From an uncultured Clostridia bacterium (GTDB taxonomy: Bacteria; Bacillota; Clostridia; UBA1381), in assembly GCA_934454035.1 (NCBI GenBank), contig CAKSFY010000052.1, forward strand, positions 1 to 14,489: 14,489 nucleotides of DNA. Direction: 5' to 3'. The translations under genes and the position numbers were made by a program. The notes below the pieces were generated by a model that was not told the DNA's origin, did not search any database, and was given only the letters and a program-made list of their open reading frames with translations. Of the stretch, positions 1 through 7,752 are shown one piece after another; position 1 is the first letter of the stretch; every line of letters starts with the position of its first letter.

Positions 1-81
1 AAACTCGGCTATCCTGCCCGTTAAAAACAGATATTTTGTCATAGAGAAATTGAATTTACAGAAAAAACTTCACACGCCCAA

Positions 82-126
82 AACGGCATAGCAGGAACGG
101 AATACACCTTCCCTGCTATGCCCGTT
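82..126 (-). terminator. Hairpin terminator of the cotJ operon
   Basis: An inverted repeat pairs 82-95 with 112-126 (14 base pairs with one extra base in the right arm) around a loop of about 16 bases. It lies just after the cotJC stop codon at 139-141. Read on the minus strand the tail is only moderately T-rich: a short T run follows the stem, and a longer T run comes near 62-67. It is therefore a plausible but not textbook intrinsic terminator. Confidence 0.6.
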
Positions 127-138
127 TAATAACTATCT

Positions 139-732
139 TTATTGCTTTTTATTCCCCATATAGAACTTGTTTTTCTCGCAAGCTTTTGCTTGTAATTTGT
201 TGAGTGCTTCACCGAAACGCTGAAAATGCGTTATCTCTCTTTGACGCAGAAATTTGATAACATCATTTACATCCGGGTCATCGGAAAGCTTCAAAATATT
301 ATCATATACCGCCCTTGCCTTTTGTTCTGCTGCAAGATCCTCATAAAGATTGGTAATCGGATCGCCGGTTACTGCAATACTTGCGGCAGTAAACGGAGAC
401 CCCTGAGAGCTTTGCGGAAATACCGATATGCCGTTATCGGCATAATATTCAAATGTGTTCATTTTATTCCAATCATCCGGAGCTGTTCCGTTTGATAATT
501 GTGTCACTAATGTACCTACCATTTCAAGATGTCCAAGCTCTTCTGTTCCTATATCTGTAAGCAACCCCTTTGTCACATCATCCGGCATGGTATACCTTTG
601 CGAAAGATATCTCAAAGATGCTCCCAATTCACCTCCGGGACCTCCGTACTGCGTTATTACAATGTTTGCAAGTCTCGGATTTGGTTTTGATATTTTTATC
701 GGACGCTGAAGAAATTTTTCATATTTAAACAT
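139..732 (-). CDS. cotJC: Spore coat protein CotJC (manganese-catalase family)
   Basis: This 197-residue protein is of the manganese-catalase/ferritin-like type found as CotJC in endospore formers, where it is incorporated in the spore coat. The dimanganese ligand pattern of the family is visible: Glu35, Glu65 and His68 in EELGH, Glu136 in AAEQKAR, and His169 in REITH. The conserved start MFKYEKFLQRPIKI is present. I place the start at 732 rather than at the in-frame ATG at 762, because AAGGAGG lies a normal distance upstream and the family begins at MFKYEK. The start overlaps the cotJB stop by one base (TAATG), so translation is probably coupled. Catalase activity is known for the family; here it is inferred from the ligands. 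Confidence 0.93.
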   Translation of the reverse strand: MFKYEKFLQRPIKISKPNPRLANIVITQYGGPGGELGASLRYLSQRYTMPDDVTKGLLTDIGTEELGHLEMVGTLVTQLSNGTAPDDWNKMNTFEYYADNGISVFPQSSQGSPFTAASIAVTGDPITNLYEDLAAEQKARAVYDNILKLSDDPDVNDVIKFLRQREITHFQRFGEALNKLQAKACEKNKFYMGNKKQ

Positions 733-992
733 TATTGATTTGCCTCCTTTTCCCACGGCCACGGTGAATCAAGCCAATTAAACGAATCAAACGCAGCTGC
801 CGAGTACGGAGTCAACGGTCCGTATTCTTTTTCATAATCCGACTGCATTTTTTTAGTTTTTTCTACCAAACTTTTAAATAATGTAAATGCCTTTTTATCA
901 TCCGGATGCGTATCCAGATACAAAAGCATATCATACGCTGCAAAATTATACGACTGCAATTCTTTTAGCATTTCAAATTTACTATCCATCAT
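732..992 (-). CDS. cotJB: Spore coat protein CotJB
   Basis: This 86-residue acidic helical protein matches the CotJB family: an opening helix (MLKELQSYNFAAYDMLLYLD), then a segment with PDDKKA and a C-terminal YGPLTP...W..SPWPWE motif typical of the family. The start at 992 overlaps the cotJA stop as ATGA, with GGGAGGG upstream; the next codon (989) is also ATG and could be used instead. An in-frame start at 1016 would lie inside cotJA without a ribosome-binding site. It is the middle gene of cotJABC, and its product is needed with CotJA and CotJC for coat assembly in Bacillus. Its molecular role is not known. Confidence 0.92.
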   Translation of the reverse strand: MMDSKFEMLKELQSYNFAAYDMLLYLDTHPDDKKAFTLFKSLVEKTKKMQSDYEKEYGPLTPYSAAAFDSFNWLDSPWPWEKEANQ

Positions 993-1192
993 TCCAGCCC
1001 TCCCAAAGCAGTGCATTTTTTTCCGTATTCCTGCATTGTTATAACCAATTCCGGAAAAAGACTTGCATTCTTAAGTGCATCCCCGGCAGAATAAACGTTT
1101 TTTTCGTTGTATTGCTGCACCGGAACGTATGCATATCCCACACAACCGAATTGGCAAGACTCTGCATTTTTGCAATTATCCATATTATCCAT
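989..1192 (-). CDS. cotJA: Spore coat-associated protein CotJA
   Basis: This 67-residue protein is the first gene of the cotJ operon. It shows the CotJA features: a short proline/tyrosine stretch (AYVPVQQYNEKNVYSAGDAL) followed by FPEL near the middle. The Cys-containing N-terminus (CKNAESCQFGC) is a variable extension. AAGGAG at 1200-1205 lies seven bases before ATG 1192; a second ATG at 1183 is further from it. In Bacillus the operon is transcribed in the mother cell by sigma-E. I could not find a confident sigma-E promoter here, but a perfect 14-base palindrome lies just upstream at 1218-1231. Confidence 0.9.
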   Translation of the reverse strand: MDNMDNCKNAESCQFGCVGYAYVPVQQYNEKNVYSAGDALKNASLFPELVITMQEYGKKCTALGGLE

Positions 1193-1217
1193 ATAAAAAC
1201 TCCTTTTTATTTTCTAA

Positions 1218-1231
1218 ACAGATATATCTGT
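1218..1231. repeat. Perfect 14-bp palindrome upstream of cotJA
   Basis: ACAGATATATCTGT reads the same on both strands. It sits 26 bases upstream of the cotJA start, just before its SD sequence, where a transcription-factor operator or the core promoter region could lie. It has no poly-T tail and no loop, so it is not a terminator. Function is unknown. Confidence 0.5.
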
Positions 1232-1350
1232 CTTTACATAATATTCGGATTATGGTAAACTTGCTACACCAACAATATGTTAAAAATGATATTTTGCAGT
1301 GCTTTAATATGGTTTTTTTTATTTACTTTGTCAAAATATCATTTATGCTA

Positions 1351-1379
1351 TTGACATTTCATCGCGAAAGTGAGATAAT
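1351..1379 (+). promoter_or_regulatory. Vegetative promoter of the lysine riboswitch/ABC transporter operon
   Basis: TTGACA at 1351-1356 and GATAAT at 1374-1379 are separated by exactly 17 bases, close to the sigma-A consensus. Transcription would begin near 1386, about 25 bases before the riboswitch P1 stem. The stretch from 1206 to 1350 holds no gene that I can support. Confidence 0.8.
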
Positions 1380-1410
1380 ATCTGCAAGTAATAGATTTAT
1401 ATAATCAACT

Positions 1411-1575
1411 TACGGTAGAGGCGCGGTTTTTATCAGTAATGCATTATTAAGCAGGACAAGCTATAGTGCATAAAAGGAAACGCCGCCGAAATATATGATT
1501 GGTTGTCCTCCGGTCATATGTTGGGCTGCAGCAGAATATGTTGCAGACTGTCACTTTTGTGAAGCGCTATCTGTA
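1411..1575 (+). promoter_or_regulatory. Lysine riboswitch (L-box) aptamer
   Basis: The leader carries the conserved L-box blocks in order: AGAGGCGCG near 1417, an AGTAA turn at 1435, CGCCGCCGAA at 1481-1490, GGGCTG near 1533, and ACTGTCA at 1547-1553. The P1 helix pairs 1411-1418 with 1567-1575, with one bulged base. Loop L2 (AGGACAA, 1453-1459) is perfectly complementary over seven bases to loop L3 (TTGTCCT, 1503-1509), which is the kissing-loop pseudoknot of this riboswitch class. A UCAC-UUUU-GUGA hairpin forms P5. It controls the lipoprotein, permease and ATPase genes downstream and predicts that lysine turns them off. Confidence 0.92.
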
Positions 1576-1639
1576 GTTATATGTATTAAGCGGATTTTTT
1601 GCCGTGTGCGTTTTAACTATAGACGCTCACGGCTTTTTT
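1570..1639 (+). terminator. Riboswitch expression platform: intrinsic terminator and competing antiterminator
   Basis: The terminator pairs 1601-1611 with 1623-1633 (10 pairs, one mismatch) and is followed by six T residues at 1634-1639. A competing 10-pair helix joins 1570-1579 to 1614-1623, including one G-U pair. It uses the 3' strand of the aptamer P1 stem and the terminator loop. Lysine-bound P1 would sequester 1570-1575 and let the terminator form; without lysine the alternative helix would hinder it. This is inferred from base complementarity only. Confidence 0.85.
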
Positions 1640-1689
1640 AGTGTCTTTCGGCACGAAATAATAAAAATTTATAAAAGGTGGTCAAACTT

Positions 1690-2526
1690 ATGAAAAAATT
1701 ACTCTCTGTTCTTTTGGCAGCATCAATGATGATGGGGCTCGGCGGCTGCGGCAGCTCGAAGGATACTCAAACCGAGAAAGATGACAATGTTCTGAAAGTC
1801 GGTATGGAGTGTAACTACGCTCCCTACAACTGGTCTCAGCCTACCGATGCAAACGGTGCACTTCCGATTGCAAATGTTGACAATATGTACACCAACGGAT
1901 ACGACGTTCAGGTCGCACAAAAGATTGCCGATTCAATGGGCAAAACACTTGAAATTTATTCCTATGAATGGGACAGCTTAATTCCGGGTGTTCAATCGGG
2001 CAAGCTTGATATGATTATCGCCGGTATGAGTCCGACATCTGAAAGAAAAGAAAAAATCGACTTTTCAAATAATTATTTCACTTCTAACCTGGTTATTGTA
2101 ACTAAAAAAGGTAATTTGTCGGATGTGAAGTCAATTGCTGATTTGGATGGCAAAAAAATTGCAGCTCAATCCGGAACATTCCATCTTGACGCTTTAACCG
2201 CTCAAACAAAGGCTCAGGCTGAAGAAATGAACGACTTTACAACGATGCTTATCGCATTGGGCGCAGGCACTATCGAAGGCTATGTAGCCGAAGAACCGAC
2301 AGCTATGGCAGTATGCCTTGACCCGACATATGATTATATTCCTCTTGTTAATAACGACACAGGTTTCTCTGTTGAAGATGATGAAGTCAGCATTGCAGTC
2401 GGTGTAAAAAAAGGCTCGGATGAATTAAAGAGTAAAATCAATGAAGCTCTGTCAAGTCTCGACACAGACGCTCAGAAAAAACTCATGAATGAAATGGTTG
2501 AAATAGCTCCGTCCGAGGAGGAGTAA
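1690..2526 (+). CDS. Amino-acid ABC transporter substrate-binding lipoprotein (probably lysine)
   Basis: This 278-residue protein is a periplasmic-binding-protein-like (family 3) receptor for a polar amino-acid importer, anchored outside the membrane by lipid. A signal peptide MKKLLSVLLAASMMMGLGGC ends in the lipobox LGGC, with the lipidated cysteine at position 20. Family signatures include KVGMECNYAPYNW, VQVAQKIADSMGK, IIAGMSPTSERK..IDFS and IAAQSGT. The start is ATG 1690, because AAGGTGG at 1676-1682 is seven bases away; the in-frame GTG at 1678 lies within that SD. Substrate is inferred from the upstream lysine riboswitch, not from the sequence of the binding pocket. It is the first gene of a three-gene operon, and its stop is seven codons' worth of RBS away from the permease. 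Confidence 0.9.
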   Translation: MKKLLSVLLAASMMMGLGGCGSSKDTQTEKDDNVLKVGMECNYAPYNWSQPTDANGALPIANVDNMYTNGYDVQVAQKIADSMGKTLEIYSYEWDSLIPGVQSGKLDMIIAGMSPTSERKEKIDFSNNYFTSNLVIVTKKGNLSDVKSIADLDGKKIAAQSGTFHLDALTAQTKAQAEEMNDFTTMLIALGAGTIEGYVAEEPTAMAVCLDPTYDYIPLVNNDTGFSVEDDEVSIAVGVKKGSDELKSKINEALSSLDTDAQKKLMNEMVEIAPSEEE

Positions 2527-2532
2527 AAAATT

Positions 2533-3303
2533 ATGTCTGATTTTTTTAATGAAGTTGTAAATATTGTAACCCAGTATTACGGATATTTTATCAAGGGCAT
2601 AGGCTATACAATGCTTATTGCCCTTGCAGGCACAATAATAGGTTTGGTTATCGGACTTATTACGGGAATCGTAAGAACTATTCCCCGTTCCAAAAATCCG
2701 TTTATATTCGGACTTTTAAAGGTAGTTAATGCACTTATCAGCATATATGTTGAAATATTTCGCGGAACTCCTATGATGGTACAGTCTATGGTTATTTACT
2801 GGGGTTATGCCTTTATGAATAACGGTGAAACGCTTCCGCTTATTCCTGCCGGTATATTTATTGTTTCCATTAACACCGGTGCATATATGGCAGAAATTGT
2901 AAGAGGCGGAATAATATCCATTGACAAAGGACAGTTTGAGGGAGCTTATTCCATCGGAATGAATCACTGGCAAACAATGATTAACGTAATCGTGCCTCAA
3001 ACAATGAGAAATATTCTGCCTGCTATAAGCAATGAATTTGTAATTAACATAAAAGATACCTCCGTGCTTAATGTAATAGGTGTGACAGAGCTTTATTTCT
3101 TTACGGCTAAGATATCCAAAATGACATGGGCAATTTTCGAAACATATCTTGTTGCCTGCGTTATATATTTTATTCTTACATTCAGCATTACAAGGATTCT
3201 GAAGCTTATCGAGCATAAAATTGACGGTCCGTTATCGTACGAAATACACCATTCGTCAACAATGCCCGATGAGTCATTTACCGTAAAGGGGGCAAAGCAA
3301 TGA
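2533..3303 (+). CDS. Amino-acid ABC transporter permease (probably lysine)
   Basis: This 256-residue inner-membrane permease belongs to the HisM/GlnP family of polar amino-acid importers. Hydrophobic segments lie at about 20-45, 62-95, 103-120, 160-190 and 198-222. The FRGTP motif is at 76-80, and the EAA coupling loop (EGAYSIGM...PQTMRNILP, roughly 136-163) contacts the ATPase. GAGGAGGAG, the end of the preceding gene, supplies the SD. The tail after residue 230 is hydrophilic and longer than in many relatives. The stop overlaps the next start as ATGA. In this family the permease works as a homodimer with the ATPase encoded next. Confidence 0.92.
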   Translation: MSDFFNEVVNIVTQYYGYFIKGIGYTMLIALAGTIIGLVIGLITGIVRTIPRSKNPFIFGLLKVVNALISIYVEIFRGTPMMVQSMVIYWGYAFMNNGETLPLIPAGIFIVSINTGAYMAEIVRGGIISIDKGQFEGAYSIGMNHWQTMINVIVPQTMRNILPAISNEFVINIKDTSVLNVIGVTELYFFTAKISKMTWAIFETYLVACVIYFILTFSITRILKLIEHKIDGPLSYEIHHSSTMPDESFTVKGAKQ

Positions 3304-4040
3304 GCGAAACAATTATCTCAATTAACGGACTTAAAAAGTCATTCGGAGAAAATGAAGTATTGAAAAATATAAATTTTTCGGTTAACAAAGGCGATGTCAC
3401 CTGCATTATAGGGTCGTCCGGTTCCGGCAAATCGACAATGCTCAGATGTATTAATCTTTTGGAAGAACCGTCCGGCGGTGAAATAATCTACAGAGGAAAA
3501 AATATTCTTGAAACAAAAAACATTCCGGCATACCGTGCCAAAGTGGAAATGGTTTTTCAAAGCTTCAATCTTTTCGATAATATGACCGTTCTTAAAAACT
3601 GCATGGTCGGTTTGAGAAAAGTACTTAAAATAGATAAGGAAACCGCAAAAAAAGAAGCTATGTATTACCTCGACAAGGTTGGCATGGCTCCCTATATCAA
3701 CGCAAAACCAAAGCAGCTGTCCGGCGGTCAGAAGCAAAGAGTTGCCATAGCACGCGCTTTGGCAATGAAGCCTGATGTTATTCTCTTTGATGAACCGACT
3801 TCCGCACTTGACCCTCAAATGGTTGGCGAAGTATTGGAAGTTATAAAAAACATTGCCAAGGATGGACTTACAATGATTATTGTAACTCACGAAATGGCAT
3901 TTGCAAGAGATGTGTCCAATCACGTAGTATTTATGCATAACGGTGTAATTTGTGAAGAGGGTACTCCCCAAGATATTTTTACAAATCCGCAAAAGTCGGA
4001 AACAAAGGCATTTTTGTCAAGATTTATGAATCAAAATTAA
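3300..4040 (+). CDS. Amino-acid ABC transporter ATP-binding protein (probably lysine)
   Basis: This 246-residue ATPase of the GlnQ/HisP type energises import through the preceding permease. All catalytic elements are present: Walker A GSSGSGKST (38-46), Q-loop Gln87, signature LSGGQ (140-144), Walker B VILFDEP (160-166) and the switch His197 in VTHE. Length is normal for the family. It starts within the permease stop codon (ATGA) behind AAAGGGGG, so the two are translationally coupled. It is the last gene of the riboswitch-controlled operon, and a strong terminator begins directly after the stop. Confidence 0.95.
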   Translation: MSETIISINGLKKSFGENEVLKNINFSVNKGDVTCIIGSSGSGKSTMLRCINLLEEPSGGEIIYRGKNILETKNIPAYRAKVEMVFQSFNLFDNMTVLKNCMVGLRKVLKIDKETAKKEAMYYLDKVGMAPYINAKPKQLSGGQKQRVAIARALAMKPDVILFDEPTSALDPQMVGEVLEVIKNIAKDGLTMIIVTHEMAFARDVSNHVVFMHNGVICEEGTPQDIFTNPQKSETKAFLSRFMNQN

Positions 4041-4079
4041 AAAAAATCTCAATTCCGCATATCGGAATTGAGATTTTTT
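4041..4079. terminator. Bidirectional intrinsic terminator
   Basis: A perfect 17-base-pair inverted repeat (4041-4057 with 4063-4079) encloses a five-base loop. The outer bases give an A tract on one side and a T tract on the other, so the hairpin works in both directions. It separates two convergent genes: the ABC ATPase (plus) and the NSS-type transporter (minus), whose stop is at 4084-4086. Confidence 0.93.
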
Positions 4080-4083
4080 TATA

Positions 4084-5424
4084 CTATCTCCAGCTGAAAG
4101 TTGCCAATCCGTATATATAAAGAAGAATAATTACAATCGGGACAATGTATGTGAAAAGTGGCTTCATCCAATTTTTCACCTTTAATCCTTTTCCGGCATT
4201 TGCTTCAGCCTTAAAAGATTCCCATCCCCATCCATAGCGTTTATTACAACAGAAGATTGCTATAACCAGCGAGCCGAGAGGCAACAGATTTGTACTTACG
4301 ATAAAATCCCAAAAATCAAGCCATGCACTTCCCTCTGCAAAAGGAACAAATCCTGAAAATACACTGTATCCGAGTGCAGTTGTCAGCGATAACAGAAATA
4401 TTCCGATTCCACATATAAGGCAAGCTTTCGGTCTTGCCCAGCCTGTCATTTCTCTTACGCAGGCAAGTATATTTTCACACACTGCGAGCACTGTCGATAA
4501 TGACGCAAATACCATGAAAAGGAAAAACAATGCTCCCCACCACCGTCCGCCGGACATGTTATTAAATACAGATGCCATTGTGTCAAAGAGCAGACTCGGA
4601 CCTGCATTAACTTCAACATCAAACGTAAAGCACGCCGGGAAAATGATAAGACCGGAAACAACCGCCACAAATGTGTCAAGTATAACTATATTCAGTGATT
4701 CGCCGAGAAGTGTGTGTTCTTTATCTATATAACTTCCGAAAATAGCCATTGCACCTATTCCGAGACTAAGCGTAAAGAATGCCTGATTCATTGCACCGAC
4801 TATTACTTCCCCGTTTATTTTCGAAATATCCGGAACAAGATAAAACTTAAGTCCCTCTTTTGCACCCGAAAGAGTTCCGCTATGGATAGCCAGAACAAGC
4901 ATCAGTACAAAAAGAATAATCATCATATACTTTGTCACCCGTTCAAGACCGCCTTGCAGATTAAAGCACAGAATTCCGAATCCCAAAATCACGGCAACTG
5001 CAAGATATGTAACATTAATTGCCGGATTTGTAATCATGGATACAAAACCGAGACCCTCATTGGCGCCGGTAAGAAATTTAACAAAATAATTAATCATCCA
5101 GCCGCATACCACGGTATAAAAAGCCATAAGGCATATATTTCCCAACAATGCCACATATCCGTGAAGATGCCATTTTGTACCCGGCTTTTCCAGTTTTCTG
5201 TACATGCCTACGGGGCTTGCCTGAGAGGCTCGTCCGAGCGAAAACTCCATTGTCATTACAGGAATTCCCAAAAGGACAAGACAAATCAAATAAATTAAAA
5301 CAAATATACCTCCGCCGTACTGTCCGCACATTCACGGAAATTTCCACACATTTCCGCAGCCTATTGCACAGCCTGCCGAAAGCAGAATAAAGCCCAATCT
5401 TGAGCCGAGTTTTTCACGTTGCAT
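4084..5424 (-). pseudogene. Sodium-dependent NSS-family transporter, interrupted by in-frame UGA at codon 31
   Basis: The gene should read from ATG 5424, behind AAGGGGAG at a seven-base spacing, for about 446 codons. The first 30 codons encode the family's N-terminus, including GCAIGCGNVWKFP, which in the neurotransmitter:sodium symporter fold is the unwound part of helix 1 that binds sodium and substrate. Codon 31 (5332-5334) is TGA, and the frame then continues without a break (MCGQYGGGIFVLIYL...) to 4084. An ATG immediately after the TGA opens a 415-residue frame, but that product would lack most of helix 1 and has no SD. The rest looks intact: many hydrophobic helices and a GIGAMAIFGSY segment. 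UGA is used as a normal stop elsewhere here (for example the permease). The likely explanation is a nonsense mutation, possibly TGG to TGA, or a sequencing error; readthrough is possible but unproven. Confidence 0.85.
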
Positions 5425-5460
5425 AGTAAAACTCCCCTTATTTTTAATAATATCTTTTTA

Positions 5461-5489
5461 ATTATACCATAAATTTTAAAATAAAGCAA
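5461..5489 (-). promoter_or_regulatory. Promoter of the NSS-type transporter gene
   Basis: On the minus strand, TTGCTT (5484-5489) and TATAAT (5461-5466) are separated by 17 bases, giving a good sigma-A promoter about 40 bases before the ATG at 5424. Its presence with the SD supports 5424 as the original start of the gene. Confidence 0.7.
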
Positions 5490-5579
5490 TATTTGAATAT
5501 TATCTTTTTTAAAAAATTATGAACAAATTGTATAAAATTAAAAGTTTTTGAGAATAGTCTTTATTATTTAATTATTTTG

Positions 5580-5588
5580 TGATATAAT
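5580..5588 (+). promoter_or_regulatory. Extended -10 promoter of the two-component operon
   Basis: TGATATAAT at 5580-5588 is a perfect -10 box with the TGN extension. The matching -35 region near 5560 (TTTATT) is poor, as is common for extended -10 promoters. It lies 35 bases before the response-regulator ATG. The 190-base gap to the divergent transporter is otherwise A+T-rich with no further gene. Confidence 0.6.
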
Positions 5589-5623
5589 TAATACAATAGA
5601 TTTTCACATAGGAGGCAAACGCT

Positions 5624-6310
5624 ATGGCTGCAAAAAAAATACTTATTGTAGATGATGATACAAATATAACAGAGCTTATACGCTTATACTTTGACAAGGA
5701 AGGTTTTTTGACAACCTGTGCTTCAAACGGAAAAGAAGCTCTGGAAAAATTTCATTCCGAGGATTTGGCACTGATAATCCTTGATATTATGATGCCGGAG
5801 ATGGACGGATGGCAGGTATGCCGCGAAATCCGCCGTACAAGTAACATTCCGATTATTATGCTGACAGCCAAAGGTGAAACCTTTGATAAAGTTCTCGGTC
5901 TTGAACTTGGTGCCGATGATTATATGGTAAAGCCGTTTGACACAAAAGAGCTTGTTGCAAGAGTAAAAGCTGTCCTGCGCCGCTTTGACACAAAAGCCGA
6001 GGATTCCTCAAAAGAAATCAGCTATACCAATTTATCTGTAAATCTTTCAAATTATGAATTAAAGCTAAACGGAAAAATAATCGAAATACCGCCGAAAGAG
6101 CTTGAACTTTTGTATTTTCTCGCCTCTAACCCCAACAGAGTTTTCACACGAGAGCAGCTTTTGGAAGAGGTATGGGGCTTTGATTATTTCGGTGATTCCA
6201 GAACGGTTGATGTTCACATAAAAAGACTCCGCGAAAAGCTCGAAGGCATAAGCGGAAACTGGCAGCTGAAAACCGTTTGGGGTGTCGGCTACAAATTCGA
6301 GGTGAGATAA
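5624..6310 (+). CDS. OmpR/PhoB-family response regulator
   Basis: This 228-residue transcription factor is the partner of the sensor kinase that follows. The receiver domain (about 4-118) has the acidic pocket Asp11/Asp12, phospho-acceptor Asp54 (LDIMMPEMDG), Thr81 and Lys103 (VKPF). A winged-helix DNA-binding domain (about 130-228) shows LTPKE-type IPPKELELLYFLASNPNRVFTRE and the recognition-helix region SRTVDVHIKRLREKL. AGGAGG precedes the start by a normal distance. It begins a four-gene run with kinase, HAD phosphatase and NUDIX hydrolase. The target genes and stimulus are not evident. Confidence 0.95.
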   Translation: MAAKKILIVDDDTNITELIRLYFDKEGFLTTCASNGKEALEKFHSEDLALIILDIMMPEMDGWQVCREIRRTSNIPIIMLTAKGETFDKVLGLELGADDYMVKPFDTKELVARVKAVLRRFDTKAEDSSKEISYTNLSVNLSNYELKLNGKIIEIPPKELELLYFLASNPNRVFTREQLLEEVWGFDYFGDSRTVDVHIKRLREKLEGISGNWQLKTVWGVGYKFEVR

Positions 6311-6311
6311 A

Positions 6312-7730
6312 TTGTTTCGTTCAATTTTCAGCCGCCTGTTCTGGACATACTTTATGACAATGATTATCGTACTGTTTTCCGCTTCCGTTGCTATGTACGG
6401 ATTTCTTGGCTATTACACCTCTAAAAAACAATATGATATTTCTGTTAAAACTGCGAAAAATATAGAATATCTCACAATACTCCTGCAAATCGAAAACAAC
6501 GACATCCGCTCAAAAAATGTCTACAACAGTACGCTTGCTTCATGGTCGGAATTTACCGGCTCGGATATAACGGTCGTTGACAAAAGCGGAGAGGTTTTTG
6601 CTTCAACCTCCGATATAATAAGAGTGCCGGCGAATATGCTCGGCGATGTACTGTACGGAAAAACAATCAAAACAAACGGATATTTCGGCAACTATTACCA
6701 CAAGCGTGTATTCACAGTCGGTATACCGCTGTATTACCAGAGCAATATAGTCGGGGCAATATACTTTAATACACCGCTCCCCGACCTGAATAAGGACATA
6801 TATGAATTTATGTATATGCTTCTGTTATCATGCGTTGTCGCAGTATTTATAGCATTAACACTTGTATATTTTCAGTCAAAGAGAATATCCGCTCCTGTTA
6901 AGGCAATCAATAAAGCGGTAAATGACATTGCTTCCGGGAAATTTGACAAAAGACTGAAGGTATCTTCTCCGGATGAAGTAGGACAGCTTACATCAAGCTT
7001 TAACTATATGGCGGAAACACTATCGCAAATGAACAATATGCACACTGAATTTATATCGGATATCTCACACGAGCTGCGCACACCTATGACATCTATTTCC
7101 GGATTTGTCGGCGGCATGCTGGACGGCACTATCCCCCCGGAAAAACACCCCGAATATTTAAAGCTTGTGTATGATGAATCAATACGCCTTACAAAGCTTA
7201 CAAACGATATGCTTGAAATGTCAAAAATGTCATCCTCCGAATATCAACTTGATATATCATCATTTGATATAAACGAGCTGATCAGAAGATGTATTATTCA
7301 GCTGGAACAGCGCATAAGCGACAAAAATCTTGAGCTTGAAATCAATTTCAGTTCGGAGATAATAAAAGTGCTGGCTGACAAAGATGCAATTCAGAGAGTT
7401 ATTATAAATATCCTTGACAATGCCATAAAATTCAGCTATGAAAACACCAAGGTCACTATTTCAACCTGGTACAAAGACGGCAAAGCTTATGTAAGCATAG
7501 GCAACTTCGGAATCGGCATAGAAAATAATGAAATCAAGCATATATTTGACAGATTCTACAAAACCGATAAATCACGTACCAGTGATAAAAAAGGTGCCGG
7601 GCTCGGTTTATCTATGGTGAAAAATATTATTTCGCAGCACAAGCAGCAAATATGGGTTGACAGCTCGGAAACAAAATCCGGAACCGGAGTAAAATTCACA
7701 AAATTCACTTTTACACTTAAAACAGCATAA
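6312..7730 (+). CDS. Two-component sensor histidine kinase
   Basis: This 472-residue membrane sensor starts with TTG at 6312, one base after the regulator's stop and behind GAGGTGA. Layout: helix 1 (about 12-34), an extracellular sensing domain (about 35-163), helix 2 (about 165-187), HAMP (about 188-240), then HisKA with the phosphorylated His253 in ISHELRTP. The ATPase domain has an N-box around Asn370 (NILDNAIKF), an F-box FDRFYK and a G2 box KGAGLGLSMV (427-436). The G1 box reads NFGIG with Asn398 where DxGxG is usual; this variant occurs in functional Firmicutes kinases. It phosphorylates the upstream response regulator. The sensed signal is unknown. Confidence 0.94.
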   Translation: MFRSIFSRLFWTYFMTMIIVLFSASVAMYGFLGYYTSKKQYDISVKTAKNIEYLTILLQIENNDIRSKNVYNSTLASWSEFTGSDITVVDKSGEVFASTSDIIRVPANMLGDVLYGKTIKTNGYFGNYYHKRVFTVGIPLYYQSNIVGAIYFNTPLPDLNKDIYEFMYMLLLSCVVAVFIALTLVYFQSKRISAPVKAINKAVNDIASGKFDKRLKVSSPDEVGQLTSSFNYMAETLSQMNNMHTEFISDISHELRTPMTSISGFVGGMLDGTIPPEKHPEYLKLVYDESIRLTKLTNDMLEMSKMSSSEYQLDISSFDINELIRRCIIQLEQRISDKNLELEINFSSEIIKVLADKDAIQRVIINILDNAIKFSYENTKVTISTWYKDGKAYVSIGNFGIGIENNEIKHIFDRFYKTDKSRTSDKKGAGLGLSMVKNIISQHKQQIWVDSSETKSGTGVKFTKFTFTLKTA

Positions 7731-7752
7731 TTTCAAGGAGGAAAATCGGCTA

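Noticed and set aside
2716..3216. Long antisense frame of 166 residues inside the permease gene
   Set aside because: The sense strand encodes a clear permease with all family motifs; the antisense frame has no SD and no recognisable domain.
3339..3992. Antisense frame of 217 residues inside the ABC ATPase gene
   Set aside because: It is the complement of a well-conserved ATPase; no SD and no domain are visible.
5290..5334. A selenocysteine (SECIS-type) hairpin after the in-frame UGA
   Set aside because: Only a short four-pair stem (CCGT/ACGG) could be found, without a convincing loop. This family is not known to use selenocysteine, so it is not reported as Sec.
5090..5347. 85-residue minus-strand frame in a different frame from the transporter
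   Set aside because: It is a shadow of the NSS transporter; the family sequence continues in the main frame on both sides of the UGA.
6312..7730. Asn398 in place of the G1-box aspartate as a sign of a dead kinase
   Set aside because: Asn at this place occurs in working Firmicutes histidine kinases, and the N, F and G2 boxes are intact.
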